From Lactobacillus sp. ESL0679 (GTDB taxonomy: Bacteria > Bacillota > Bacilli > Lactobacillales > Lactobacillaceae): DNA of 64,000 nt. Positions 51,020 to 59,217 of the stretch are shown here, one piece after another. Location of the stretch: the NCBI RefSeq assembly GCF_029433515.1, contig NZ_JAQTIG010000003.1, positions 62,001 through 126,000 on the forward strand, given 5' to 3'. The notes beneath the pieces are model-generated. The model saw only the letters and a list, made by a program, of their open reading frames with translations, searched no databases and was not told where the DNA came from. The position numbers and the translations under genes were made by a program. Within the stretch, counting starts at the first letter, position 1, and every line of letters starts with the position of its first letter.

Positions 51020-53314
51020 ATGGTAAAAGCGATGGATGAAAAACAGTTTGAACAGAAGCATCTCGATGTCATCTTGAAGATGATTAAAGAGCGACGAGCA
51101 GAATTGACTGCGGCGATTAAGTCGGCTGAAGGTGAAGCGCGTAACTTAAACTCGCATTTCTTCGATGATGTTCGGTTAGACTATGATGGTTATTCAACCT
51201 CAATGGAAACGGCCCTTTCCATTCACCAGCAGCAGCAACTGCTTGATGAACGTGAAAATGCTTGGCAACATTCTGCTAAACAGCTTGGTACTGTTCAACG
51301 ACTGGAAAAAAAGCCTTACTTTGCTCGAGTAGATTTTAAAGAGGGCAATGAAAAGCCGGAAACAATTTATATTGGCTTAGGCTCGTTTGCGGATAAGGAT
51401 AATCACTTTTTAATTTATGATTGGCGGGCACCGATTTCTTCAATTTATTATGATGGCAAGCTGGGGCAAGTTTCATATCTGTCACCAGATGGTGAAATTA
51501 CCGTTGATATGACAAAAAAGCGCCAGTTTATGATTGAAGATGGCCAGATTGTAAACATGTTTGATACCGATGAGTCAATCGGCGATCAGATGCTCTTAGA
51601 GGTGCTGGGAGAAAAGTCTAGCACGCAAATGAAGTCAATTGTGACGACGATTCAGCGTGAGCAAAATAAAATTATTAGAAATACCAGTGCTGATTTGTTG
51701 TTTGTTCAAGGAGCAGCTGGGTCAGGCAAGACTTCCGCAATTTTACAGCGGATTGCGTACCTGCTTTATCGCTATCGTGGTAATTTAACCAGTAGCGATG
51801 TAATTATGTTTAGCCCCAACCAATTATTTAATGACTATATTAAAAATGTTCTTCCAGAAATGGGGGAACAAAATATGGTCCAAATGACTTATTGGCAGTT
51901 TGTGGCTCGGCGGTTGCCGGGAATGAACGTGGAAAACCTATTTGATCAATTTGAGGATCAAAATGCGGATACGGCAATCGGCAAGTTTAAGGATTCAACG
52001 GCTTTCTTTAAATTGGTAACGCGTTACGCCAAGCATTTGAATAAGCGCGGCATTGTCTTTAAGGACATCTTTTTCCGGAACAAGAAGCGGCCGTTTTTTG
52101 CTAAAGATAAAATAAATGATATTTACTATTCATACAATTCTAACTATAATTTAAGTAATCGAATTGACGCAACGCGTGAAGAACTGATTAAGACGCTTAA
52201 CCGCAAGATTAATGCGGAAACTAAAAAGGCTTGGGTATCAGAAACGATTGAAAGTTTGAGTAAGGAGCAGTTGAATGCTCTTTATGACCGCCCAGACCAA
52301 GAATTTGATTCCGAAGAAAAAGAAGAAAAATTCTTGGGCCGCAAGATTGTAATTAAGGCCTTGGGCAAGGTTTACCAGCAAATTCGTCACAATAATTTTA
52401 TCAATATGCGTGCACAATACTTGAGTTTCTTGCGGGCTGTTCCGAAAATGACCGACCTTAATAAGTGGCAGATTAGTGCTGCTGATTGGGCGAAACACGT
52501 TGAAGATGTGAAGGCCAGCTTTATGAAGCATTACATTCACATGAATGATGTTTCGGCATATTTATATCTGTATGACTTAATTACCGGCCGCCACGTTAAT
52601 TATGAGATGCGTTACACCTTTATTGATGAAATTCAGGATTATACGCCATTTCAGTTGTGTTATTTGAAGTATAACTTCCCGCGGGCAAAATTCACGATGC
52701 TCGGAGATTTGAACCAAGCGATTTTTACTAAAGATGAAAGTCGTAGTCTGTTAAAGCAAATTAGTGGCTTGTTTGACCCAGAAAAGACGGCGGTGGTGCA
52801 ACTAACCAAGTCATACCGGTCAACTAAGCAATTAACTGACTTTACCAAGCAGATTTTACGGCAAGGCGAAAAGATTGAATCATTCAACCGCCAGGGACCA
52901 AAACCGGCGCTGTGGGGCCGCAAGGATGATAGTGAAGCAATTGCGGTTTTAGAGCAAGTTCTGGAAGCTAATACTGCTGGCAAAATGACAACAGCAGTTA
53001 TCACTAAGGATTTGGCAAGTGCCAAGTTTGTCAGTCAAAAGTTGCGAGAAGATGGCGTCAAGGCGACACTGATTGCGACTGCTAACCAAAGATTGGTTGA
53101 CGGCACGTTGGTTATTCCGTCATACTTAGCTAAGGGTCTGGAATTTGATGCCGTTGTCATGTGGGATGCTTCTAAGGAGAGTTACAATCAGGCAGATGAG
53201 ATTCAACTGGTCTACACGATTACTTCACGCGCAATGTACAAGCTCGATTTGATTTATACAGGGGAAAAGAGTCCGCTGTTAGCGGTTGACCCGCAAGCAT
53301 ATGAAGAAAAATAG
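51020..53314 (+). CDS. helD: UvrD-like helicase of the HelD family
   Basis: A 764-residue protein. The N-terminal 200 residues include a coiled coil (about 5-60) that in HelD inserts into RNA polymerase. The Walker A is GAAGSGKTS (about 232), then motif II FIDEIQDYTPFQL (about 533), motif III LGDLNQAIF, motif IV-V SYRSTKQL and AKGLEFDAVVMWD near the end. HelD releases stalled RNA polymerase from DNA using ATP. It is standing alone with its own promoter region; one downstream GNAT gene follows nine bases on. Confidence 0.93.
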   Translation: MVKAMDEKQFEQKHLDVILKMIKERRAELTAAIKSAEGEARNLNSHFFDDVRLDYDGYSTSMETALSIHQQQQLLDERENAWQHSAKQLGTVQRLEKKPYFARVDFKEGNEKPETIYIGLGSFADKDNHFLIYDWRAPISSIYYDGKLGQVSYLSPDGEITVDMTKKRQFMIEDGQIVNMFDTDESIGDQMLLEVLGEKSSTQMKSIVTTIQREQNKIIRNTSADLLFVQGAAGSGKTSAILQRIAYLLYRYRGNLTSSDVIMFSPNQLFNDYIKNVLPEMGEQNMVQMTYWQFVARRLPGMNVENLFDQFEDQNADTAIGKFKDSTAFFKLVTRYAKHLNKRGIVFKDIFFRNKKRPFFAKDKINDIYYSYNSNYNLSNRIDATREELIKTLNRKINAETKKAWVSETIESLSKEQLNALYDRPDQEFDSEEKEEKFLGRKIVIKALGKVYQQIRHNNFINMRAQYLSFLRAVPKMTDLNKWQISAADWAKHVEDVKASFMKHYIHMNDVSAYLYLYDLITGRHVNYEMRYTFIDEIQDYTPFQLCYLKYNFPRAKFTMLGDLNQAIFTKDESRSLLKQISGLFDPEKTAVVQLTKSYRSTKQLTDFTKQILRQGEKIESFNRQGPKPALWGRKDDSEAIAVLEQVLEANTAGKMTTAVITKDLASAKFVSQKLREDGVKATLIATANQRLVDGTLVIPSYLAKGLEFDAVVMWDASKESYNQADEIQLVYTITSRAMYKLDLIYTGEKSPLLAVDPQAYEEK

Positions 53315-53328
53315 GAGGCAGATTGCTC

Positions 53329-53775
53329 GTGGAAAAGGAAAAATTCACTTTTAAAAGAATTGATGACATGTCGGGTCGCGACATGTTTTGTATTGCTCGC
53401 TTACGGATTAACACGTTCGTAACCGAACAAGAGATTACGGTGCCGGAATTAGACGATGAAGACTTAACGGCTATCCAAGTTTACTTATTAAATAAGGACA
53501 AGACAATGGCACTAGCTGTCTGCCGGATTTTTCTAGAAGATGGCAAGTGGATGTTGGGCCGAGTTGCCGTTGCCAAGGCAGCACGTGGTCAAAAGCTAGG
53601 CAGTAAAATGTTGACTCAGGTGCATGACTTCCTGAAAAAGCGTGGCGCTGACCACTTGTATTGTCATGCGCAGTGGCAAGCTAAGCCATTTTATGATTAT
53701 TTGGGTTATCAAGTGGTGGGCGAGCCCTTCACTGAGGCTGGCATTAAGCACGTAATGATGTCTTACGAATTATAA
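53329..53775 (+). CDS. GNAT-family N-acetyltransferase
   Basis: A product of about 148 residues; AGGAGG lies ten bases before GTG 53329 and four before TTG 53323, either of which may start it. The fold motif A is WMLGRVAVAKAARGQKLGSK (about 82-101), binding acetyl-CoA; the closest look is ElaA/YjcF type. It is close behind helD and may be co-transcribed. The substrate is unknown. Confidence 0.85.
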   Translation: MEKEKFTFKRIDDMSGRDMFCIARLRINTFVTEQEITVPELDDEDLTAIQVYLLNKDKTMALAVCRIFLEDGKWMLGRVAVAKAARGQKLGSKMLTQVHDFLKKRGADHLYCHAQWQAKPFYDYLGYQVVGEPFTEAGIKHVMMSYEL

Positions 53776-53779
53776 TAGA

Positions 53780-53811
53780 AAAAACTCACGTAGGATTAAC
53801 GTGAGTTTTTA
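53780..53811. terminator. Bidirectional terminator
   Basis: AAAACTCACGT pairs with ACGTGAGTTTT between two convergent genes. Confidence 0.9.
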
Positions 53812-53816
53812 TTTGC

Positions 53817-54377
53817 TTATTTTTCTTTAATTGCGCTAGCTACCAGATTGATTAGAAGGTTATTACCTAAGTCGGAAAAGTGTTGCCCGTCGGGTTGATA
53901 ATAGGAAGTAATCTGGGGTAAGTTGCGTAAGTTAGCGATTAAATTAATAAAGGGGATGTTGTGCTCCAGTGCTTGCTTCTGTGCAATTTCATTGTAGCGG
54001 GCTAAGCTAGCTGCAGTGTAATATTGCATGATATTCTTGTTATCGGGATTGGGATAAGAAGGTCCAACAAGCAAGCAGCGACTAGCACCGATTGTTGTAA
54101 TCATTTTTTGTAAATTATGCTCGTAGCGACTGCTTGATAGGCCCCAATCTGACGCCGCATCATTTGTGCCGAATTCCAAGACAACAAGGTCGGCATCGTC
54201 GTCAATTAGCGGCAGCCGCATTAAACCATCGGCGGTTGTCGCCCCGCTCTGGGAAAAATTGATTACGTGGAAATTGCTACCAAGAGCTTTTTGTAAGCTA
54301 TTAGTAATTAGGTTAGTGTCGCGACCATTACGGTAGCCATTGAATAAGGAATCGCCGAATAAAATAATATTTTTCAT
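53817..54377 (-). CDS. SGNH/GDSL hydrolase
   Basis: A 186-residue protein. Block I is LFGDSLFNGYRNGRDTNL with the Ser nucleophile at residue 9, block III is VLEFGTNDAASD with Asn, and block V is QPDGQHFSDLG carrying Asp and His near the C-terminus. No signal peptide, hence cytosolic. The family cleaves acyl esters, with lysophospholipid or sugar-acetyl substrates common. It is a single gene, divergent from coaA. Confidence 0.88.
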   Translation of the reverse strand: MKNIILFGDSLFNGYRNGRDTNLITNSLQKALGSNFHVINFSQSGATTADGLMRLPLIDDDADLVVLEFGTNDAASDWGLSSSRYEHNLQKMITTIGASRCLLVGPSYPNPDNKNIMQYYTAASLARYNEIAQKQALEHNIPFINLIANLRNLPQITSYYQPDGQHFSDLGNNLLINLVASAIKEK

Positions 54378-54472
54378 ATAGTTTCTCTTTTCATTTTGAT
54401 TAAAGCTAAAATATTTTGGTGCTAATATTTATTTACTTTATAATAGAAGAAAACGAATTGAAGGACAATTAA

Positions 54473-55387
54473 ATGAAAAATTATTTGCAGTTTAATCGGG
54501 ATCAGTGGGCATCGTTTTCCGCGGGTAATCAAGTCAAAATTAGCCAGGATGAGCTGGCAAAAATCAAATCGTTGGGCGACGTTGTTAATTTAACAGATGT
54601 GCGTGAAATCTACGGCAGTTTAACGAAATATTTGTATTTAGTTTATCAAGAAAAGCGAGCACTGCAGGATCGGCAGTGTGAATTTTTACACCAAAAAGTA
54701 ACAGCAGCCCCATTTATTATTGGGATTTCGGGATCAGTAGCCGTTGGTAAATCAACGACGGCACGGTTATTGCAGGTACTCTTAAGTCGAACTTATCCCG
54801 AGTTGCGGGTGCACTTGATGACGACCGACGGTTTTATATATTCTAATCAGGAACTAAAAAGGCGGAATCTTTTTGACCGCAAAGGCTTCCCAGAGAGCTA
54901 TAACATGAGCCTGTTAACTAACTTTTTGCAGGATGTCATGGCTGGCAAAGATGATATTGTTTATCCGCTCTACTCACAGGAATTAAGTGACATTGTGCCG
55001 GGCCAATATGGCCATGTTAAAAAGCCGGATATTTTGATTATTGAGGGGATTAACACGTTGCAATTGCCAACTAACGGCCAGATTGTAACCAGTGATTTTT
55101 TTGATTTTTCAATTTATATCGATGCTGCAGAAGAACTAATTGAAAAGTGGTTCATGCAGCGCTTTGTCAGGGTGCTGGAGCTAAATAAAAATAACCCCAA
55201 TAACTTTTATTATGAAATGGCTAACGGTCCTCGTGAATCTGCCTTGCAATTAGCTCAAGAAACTTGGCAGATGGTAAATTTGGTCAATTTACGTGAATAT
55301 ATCGCCCCAACTAAGCAGCGAGCAAGCTTGATTTTGCATAAAACTACTGGACATTTAATCGATCAAATCTACCTCAGACACTTTTAA
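54473..55387 (+). CDS. coaA: Pantothenate kinase (type I)
   Basis: A 304-residue protein. Walker A is GISGSVAVGKSTTARLL (about 84-100), MTTDGFIYSN (about 116) carries catalytic Asp, then RKGFPESYN and DILIIEGINTLQ. It phosphorylates pantothenate, the first and regulated step of coenzyme A synthesis. Its length is typical for CoaA; it ends just before the efp leader region. Confidence 0.96.
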   Translation: MKNYLQFNRDQWASFSAGNQVKISQDELAKIKSLGDVVNLTDVREIYGSLTKYLYLVYQEKRALQDRQCEFLHQKVTAAPFIIGISGSVAVGKSTTARLLQVLLSRTYPELRVHLMTTDGFIYSNQELKRRNLFDRKGFPESYNMSLLTNFLQDVMAGKDDIVYPLYSQELSDIVPGQYGHVKKPDILIIEGINTLQLPTNGQIVTSDFFDFSIYIDAAEELIEKWFMQRFVRVLELNKNNPNNFYYEMANGPRESALQLAQETWQMVNLVNLREYIAPTKQRASLILHKTTGHLIDQIYLRHF

Positions 55388-55392
55388 TTTGC

Positions 55393-55398
55393 TATACT
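55393..55398 (+). promoter_or_regulatory. Possible -10 upstream of efp
   Basis: TATACT, seven bases before the ATG at 55405. The -35 is poor. If used, the mRNA would start at or beside that ATG. Confidence 0.35.
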
Positions 55399-55404
55399 AA
55401 GAAT

Positions 55405-55455
55405 ATGAAGATTTATTTACAATTAATTGAAAAATTCGCTTTGCCTCCAGCGTGA
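55405..55455 (+). CDS. Possible 16-aa leader peptide upstream of efp
   Basis: A short ORF reading MKIYLQLIEKFALPPA and a stop, 52 bases before efp. Pro-Pro at the end is a weak EF-P-dependent stalling motif, so the ORF might report EF-P activity on its own gene. Against it: there is no ribosome site, and PPA is not a strong staller. It would have to be read as a leaderless mRNA. Confidence 0.3.
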   Translation: MKIYLQLIEKFALPPA

Positions 55456-55507
55456 ATAACTTTGAATTTAGGCATTAAATATTTTAGAAATTTAAGGGAG
55501 TATAAAC

Positions 55508-56080
55508 ATGGTACAAGCAATTAATTTGAAAAAAGGTATGGTTTTTAGTCAAGATGGCAAACTGATTCGCGTATTGAAGGCTAACCACCACAAGCCCGGC
55601 AAGGGCAATACAGTTATGCAAATGGACTTACGTAATGTCGAAAGTGGTGCAGTGGTCCACAAGACAATGCGGCCAACGGAAAAGGTTGACCTAGTTGATA
55701 TTACGAAGAAAAATGCCCAATATTTGTATAATGAAGGTGATATTTATACCTTTATGGATACCGAAACTTACGAGCAATACGAAGTTTCCAGCGACCAATT
55801 GGGTGATGACAAGCTGTACTTAATTCCTAATATTGAAGTTCAGCTAGAGTTCGCTAACGGCAGTAAGCTGCTAGGAGTGGAATTACCATCAACAGTTGTG
55901 ATGAAGGTTACGCAAACTGAGCCGGGAATTAAAGGGGCAACTGTTACTGGCTCGGGTAAACCAGCCACAATGGAAACAGGCTTGGTTGTTCAAGTGCCTG
56001 ACTTTATCACCGAAGGCGAGGACTTAGTAATTAACACTGATGGTGGGATCTATAAGTCAAGAGCCGAAGGCAGCAAGTAA
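55508..56080 (+). CDS. efp: Elongation factor P
   Basis: A 190-residue protein with three beta-barrel domains. The tip lysine is Lys32 in HHKPGKGNT, which docks near the peptidyl-transferase centre; in Lactobacillales it can be modified or left bare. The C-terminal segment ETGLVVQVPDFITEGEDLVI with TDGGIYKSRA is standard. It relieves ribosome stalling at consecutive prolines. AAGGGAG precedes the ATG. Confidence 0.96.
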   Translation: MVQAINLKKGMVFSQDGKLIRVLKANHHKPGKGNTVMQMDLRNVESGAVVHKTMRPTEKVDLVDITKKNAQYLYNEGDIYTFMDTETYEQYEVSSDQLGDDKLYLIPNIEVQLEFANGSKLLGVELPSTVVMKVTQTEPGIKGATVTGSGKPATMETGLVVQVPDFITEGEDLVINTDGGIYKSRAEGSK

Positions 56081-56089
56081 AATAATTAA

Positions 56090-56126
56090 AAAAGAACGTT
56101 AGTGTAAAAACCAACGTTCTTTTTAT
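56090..56126 (+). terminator. Terminator after efp
   Basis: AAAAGAACGTT pairs with AACGTTCTTTT, then T residues. Confidence 0.85.
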
Positions 56127-56140
56127 ATTTTCATAATAGT

Positions 56141-57016
56141 TTAGCTTATTTCATTAGTGCCATAATTACTGTAAACTTTTAAAACATTACCCTTCTGAGA
56201 ACCTTTTTTCAGTACACTACCGTCATCACTATCATTTTCTTGGTCAAACAACTGATTTTCATCACCTGATTTGGAATAAAAACCTGATGCTTTAGCGTTT
56301 TTAATTGAAATGTCGCCTGTTTCTGCAATTACTTTATAGCCGTGTGTAATTTTAGCATTCACTATTGAAATATCTCCACAAGCGCAAGTAAGTTCACTGT
56401 TATCTAGAAGTACATTTTTAAAATCAACGTCATCAATTGAATTGTTAATTATCAAAGAATGTAAATTACTGTTTTTAACAGTTAAGTCACCTACATTGTC
56501 ATATAATTTTCCTTGTAAAATTGTTGAATTTTTAATTAACGTATTATCTCCATGACCATCATTGTTATTATCATTAGAGACTATATTTGATTGCTTGATA
56601 TATAATTTGTTTAGGTTTAAAGATGTACAAGTGCCTTTGAATTTGAACTGCTCTAGCTTTGTCTTAGCTGGAATAGTAATTTTTAGTATAGCTCTTAAAT
56701 AATAGGATTTTCTTTGTTGAGGTTTTTGAGTAATCCATAGGCAGTTCCTGTTAACAGTAACAGTTGGTTTATCATTTTTTCTACTGTAATAAGTTACGGC
56801 AAAATTTTTACCTTCCTCAACTGTTACTTTGGCATTGGTAATATCCATATTAATATTGTTGAAACTTGGTATATGCTGTGAGCGCTTTGTGTTTAATAAA
56901 CTTGTTTGTTTAGCTTCTTTAGTACTGGTGCTTTGATAATTATTAATAGAACAACCAGTTTCGGTTAGCATAAAGCAGGCTAGTAATAATACAAAAGTAA
57001 TTTTTGGCTTTTTCAT
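56141..57016 (-). CDS. DUF4097-like adhesin-fold lipoprotein
   Basis: A 291-residue protein with a lipoprotein signal peptide, Cys22 in MLTETGCSINN. From about 50 on it is a right-handed beta-helix-like array of short strands (AKVTVEEGKNFAVTYYSRKN, then repeated turns such as VGDLTVKNSNLHSLIINNS and CGDISIVNAKI, TGDISIKNAKASG). The G-D-[IL]-[ST]-[IV] repeats are characteristic of DUF4097/LiaG-type proteins. It is anchored to the outer membrane face; many relatives sit near envelope-stress genes. The gene is AT-rich and alone. Confidence 0.7.
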   Translation of the reverse strand: MKKPKITFVLLLACFMLTETGCSINNYQSTSTKEAKQTSLLNTKRSQHIPSFNNINMDITNAKVTVEEGKNFAVTYYSRKNDKPTVTVNRNCLWITQKPQQRKSYYLRAILKITIPAKTKLEQFKFKGTCTSLNLNKLYIKQSNIVSNDNNNDGHGDNTLIKNSTILQGKLYDNVGDLTVKNSNLHSLIINNSIDDVDFKNVLLDNSELTCACGDISIVNAKITHGYKVIAETGDISIKNAKASGFYSKSGDENQLFDQENDSDDGSVLKKGSQKGNVLKVYSNYGTNEIS

Positions 57017-57151
57017 GTGTTTAAAATCTCCATTTGTAGTTTTTGATAATACGTATAGATTTATATAGTATATTATATCACTATTACACCGATGAAAATA
57101 ACCAAAATTATATTAATGATAAATTGAATTTTAATATGATTAATTGACAAC

Positions 57152-57187
57152 AAAAAAACTGTAGTTTCAATAACTGCAGCTTTTTGC
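57152..57187 (-). terminator. Terminator after the acylase gene
   Basis: On the minus strand AGCTGCAGT pairs with ACTACAGT, then seven T residues. Confidence 0.65.
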
Positions 57188-57189
57188 TA

Positions 57190-58197
57190 TTAATTTTGAT
57201 ATTCAATATCTTCTTTAGGATTGACCTTGAATTCCTTATAGTCAGTTTCCTTGAGCAATTCTGGTGTTAAGCGCACGCAGCGAATCCGTTGGTTGTTGTA
57301 AGTTGAATAATAATAACTTCTGGATTCAGCACAAATGTAGGCACTGTAGCAAGTATAGTCAAAAGTCTTATTAGGAGTAACTACGATGCCGCGTGGGATG
57401 CTAACAGGTTCTAGCATATGGTGGGCAAGACTCACGGCAGCGAGTTCATCGGCTGGCTGCTCCACATTATTTTTCATAAAGGCAGTTCTGACAAAACGAG
57501 AAACTGGAGTATAGTCACCGGGCAAGCCAAAAGTCCCAGAACCTTGACTGAATGGCTTCAGAGTTTTACCTAAAAAGTTAACGTCGTCATGTTGATGAGG
57601 TGTTACAGACAGGTAATTACGTAAATTAGTCTCGTGCCAATGATAATCAGGGCTGTTGGTCATAACTCCAATTGAATCCCTGATGATATGAACACCATCT
57701 TCTTCGGGTTCAATAATCAGGCTTGCACCAGTTGTGTCCGAGAAGATGAAATGCAGGGGTGACACTGCCTTTAAACTAGGGCTAGCATCATTGACAATTG
57801 TGATCTGCGTTTTGAATAATTGTTCAATGTCAGCTAAGCTGCTGGCCTGCGATAAAATTACTGAAACTACCTTATCAGGTGATACTGCCCAGGTATTGGC
57901 TATTGCTTGTTCATGGTAGCTGGCATAACCAGGGAAGTACAGAGTGGCCCCCATCACCCCTTGATCGTTAACACCATCAAAAGTCACTGGTGCATTGTCA
58001 AAATCTTGAATTACACCTAGACCAATAAAGGCACGCTTACTGGTAACTTCTTGCTTGGCACTGTACGCTACGGCAAAGGTTTTGTTAATTGGCGTGTAAA
58101 CTACTTGTTCGGCCATTTCCATCATAAAGTCCATTGTTCGTGACAAAAAGTGCTTTTTGTCTTTCGTTTCTAATGTAAAACTGCTGCAACCGATCAT
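57190..58197 (-). CDS. Choloylglycine hydrolase / penicillin V acylase family
   Basis: A 335-residue protein from the ATG at 58197 behind ACGGAGG. It starts MIGCSSF: Cys at position 4 would become the N-terminal nucleophile after removal of three residues, as in penicillin V acylase of Lysinibacillus; bile salt hydrolases of lactobacilli begin MCT and lose one residue only. Other active-site landmarks: Arg in SRTMDF (about 19) with Asp, Asn in MTNSPDYHWH and Arg in LRNYL. It is cytosolic. The natural substrate may be an acyl-homoserine-like or bile amide; not settled. Confidence 0.85.
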   Translation of the reverse strand: MIGCSSFTLETKDKKHFLSRTMDFMMEMAEQVVYTPINKTFAVAYSAKQEVTSKRAFIGLGVIQDFDNAPVTFDGVNDQGVMGATLYFPGYASYHEQAIANTWAVSPDKVVSVILSQASSLADIEQLFKTQITIVNDASPSLKAVSPLHFIFSDTTGASLIIEPEEDGVHIIRDSIGVMTNSPDYHWHETNLRNYLSVTPHQHDDVNFLGKTLKPFSQGSGTFGLPGDYTPVSRFVRTAFMKNNVEQPADELAAVSLAHHMLEPVSIPRGIVVTPNKTFDYTCYSAYICAESRSYYYSTYNNQRIRCVRLTPELLKETDYKEFKVNPKEDIEYQN

Positions 58198-58288
58198 TGA
58201 TTTTCCTCCGTAAATTAATTGATGTATTTCCAAGATTATATAAGCTTTAGGGGGACAATTCAAGCAGTGGTTGTAAAATAATAGCTTA

Positions 58289-58341
58289 TTGACATTTATT
58301 GTTGAATGATTATATTATTAATGTAATCAACTGGTTACATT
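58289..58341 (+). promoter_or_regulatory. Promoter and operator of the XRE gene
   Basis: TTGACA (58289-58294) with TATATT (58311-58316) 16 bases on. A perfect inverted repeat AATGTAA (58320-58326), eight bases, TTACATT (58335-58341), covers the predicted start, as expected for autorepression. Confidence 0.7.
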
Positions 58342-58360
58342 TTGTAAAGGAGAGATTACT

Positions 58361-58564
58361 TTGATTAAAAATAATCTTAAAATGTTACGAGCACAAAAGA
58401 ATTGGACCCAAGCAGAACTGGCAGATAAAGTTGGTATTTCACGGCAAGCGGTGATTTCGATTGAACGCTATAAATACATGCCCTCATTAGAATTAGCATT
58501 TAAATTAGCGGGTGCTTTTGATTTATCAATTACTGATGTTTTTTATCAGGAGGAACAAAAATGA
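58361..58564 (+). CDS. XRE-type small transcriptional regulator
   Basis: A 67-residue protein starting at TTG behind AAAGGAGAG. It is nothing but a helix-turn-helix: LKMLRAQKNWTQAELADKVG, then ISRQAVISIERYKYMPSLEL. This short form (no sensing domain) usually pairs with a small membrane protein. The stop overlaps the next ATG (ATGA). An operator lies in its promoter. Confidence 0.85.
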   Translation: MIKNNLKMLRAQKNWTQAELADKVGISRQAVISIERYKYMPSLELAFKLAGAFDLSITDVFYQEEQK

Positions 58565-58872
58565 ATGTTATGCTTAAAGATATTTTATGGGGAGTTTTTT
58601 CTTTAATTGGTGTTAGCTTTTTGGTGTACTTTACATGTATTACTAAAAAACGTAAAAATGATGAACGCTGGCAGTTGATTGTGGCTAAGGCTAATAGTTT
58701 GACTTTAAATTTGGTATTGGCAGTTTCCATTGCAATGGTCTTTGTTATTTTAAATATTCCGCTTGATGGTCAACAGCTTAGAAGAATACTAGTAGGCTAT
58801 TGCGCTGCATTGCCCTTCGTAATTTACGTATTGAAATTAGTTTTACTGCTAATGTACGACCATCAATTATAA
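58561..58872 (+). CDS. Small three-helix membrane protein paired with the XRE regulator
   Basis: A 103-residue protein coupled to the XRE gene. Membrane segments lie at about 8-25, 46-65 and 77-96. A basic patch (TKKRKNDERWQ) between the first two is cytosolic. It resembles the DUF2178-like proteins usually found after this sort of regulator, whose function is not known; a membrane signal-sensing or regulator-tethering role is possible. Confidence 0.65.
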   Translation: MNVMLKDILWGVFSLIGVSFLVYFTCITKKRKNDERWQLIVAKANSLTLNLVLAVSIAMVFVILNIPLDGQQLRRILVGYCAALPFVIYVLKLVLLLMYDHQL

Positions 58873-58901
58873 ATAAAAATTACTAATTAATTAATTTTTT
58901 C

Positions 58902-58931
58902 TTGTCTTAATAATTATCATTAAGATATAAT
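58902..58931 (+). promoter_or_regulatory. Promoter of type I locus C mRNA
   Basis: TTGTCT (58902-58907), 18 bases, TATAAT (58926-58931), with a start near 58938. GGGCGGTGACTAC (58959-58971) follows close to the 5' end. Confidence 0.65.
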
Positions 58932-58997
58932 CATATAGAACATGTAGTAAAGTCCTAAGGGCGGTGACTACTTGCTTTCTGAAAGAAGATGATGCCT

Positions 58998-59102
58998 ATG
59001 GTATTAATGGATTCATATTCCAATCTCTTAAAGGAAAGGAGTAGTCGGGTATTCTATGAATATCTTTATTGTTATTTATTCTATTGTTGCTTTAATTTTT
59101 AG
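58998..59102 (+). CDS. Leader ORF overlapping peptide C (mok-like)
   Basis: A 34-residue frame starting MVLMDSYSNLLKERSS, preceded by a GAAAGAAGATGATG ribosome-like site. The peptide C start lies 58 bases in and in the +1 frame, so the frames overlap for 47 bases. The sequence differs from leaders A and B, but the layout is the same. Peptide C has only a distant GGAG (14 bases), so coupling through this ORF would explain its translation. Confidence 0.4.
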   Translation: MVLMDSYSNLLKERSSRVFYEYLYCYLFYCCFNF

Positions 59103-59217
59103 AGTATTAATCAATTTGCTTGATGAGTTAACTCAATTTGTTAATTCATTAACTAATTTAATTATTGCAATCAATAGTTTAATTACAGCTTGGAAAAAAT
59201 TTCTTGCAAAAAAATAA
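59056..59217 (+). CDS. Type I toxin-like peptide C, 53 aa
   Basis: The peptide begins MNIFIVIYSIVALIFRVLIN, has a second amphipathic/hydrophobic stretch (LTNLIIAINSLITAWKK) and a basic tail (KKFLAKK). It is longer than and unlike the holin-like toxins A and B, yet it lies in the same frame: mRNA 5' element complementary to the 3' UTR, overlapping leader, antisense RNA gene. I do not recognise its family. It may be a new toxin type that has taken over this regulatory module, or a helical bacteriocin-like peptide. Confidence 0.5.
   Translation: MNIFIVIYSIVALIFRVLINLLDELTQFVNSLTNLIIAINSLITAWKKFLAKK

Noticed and set aside
54473-58263. Search for CRISPR arrays, tRNA or IS elements here and elsewhere in the window
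   Set aside because: No regularly spaced repeats, cloverleaf-like sequences or transposase frames were found.
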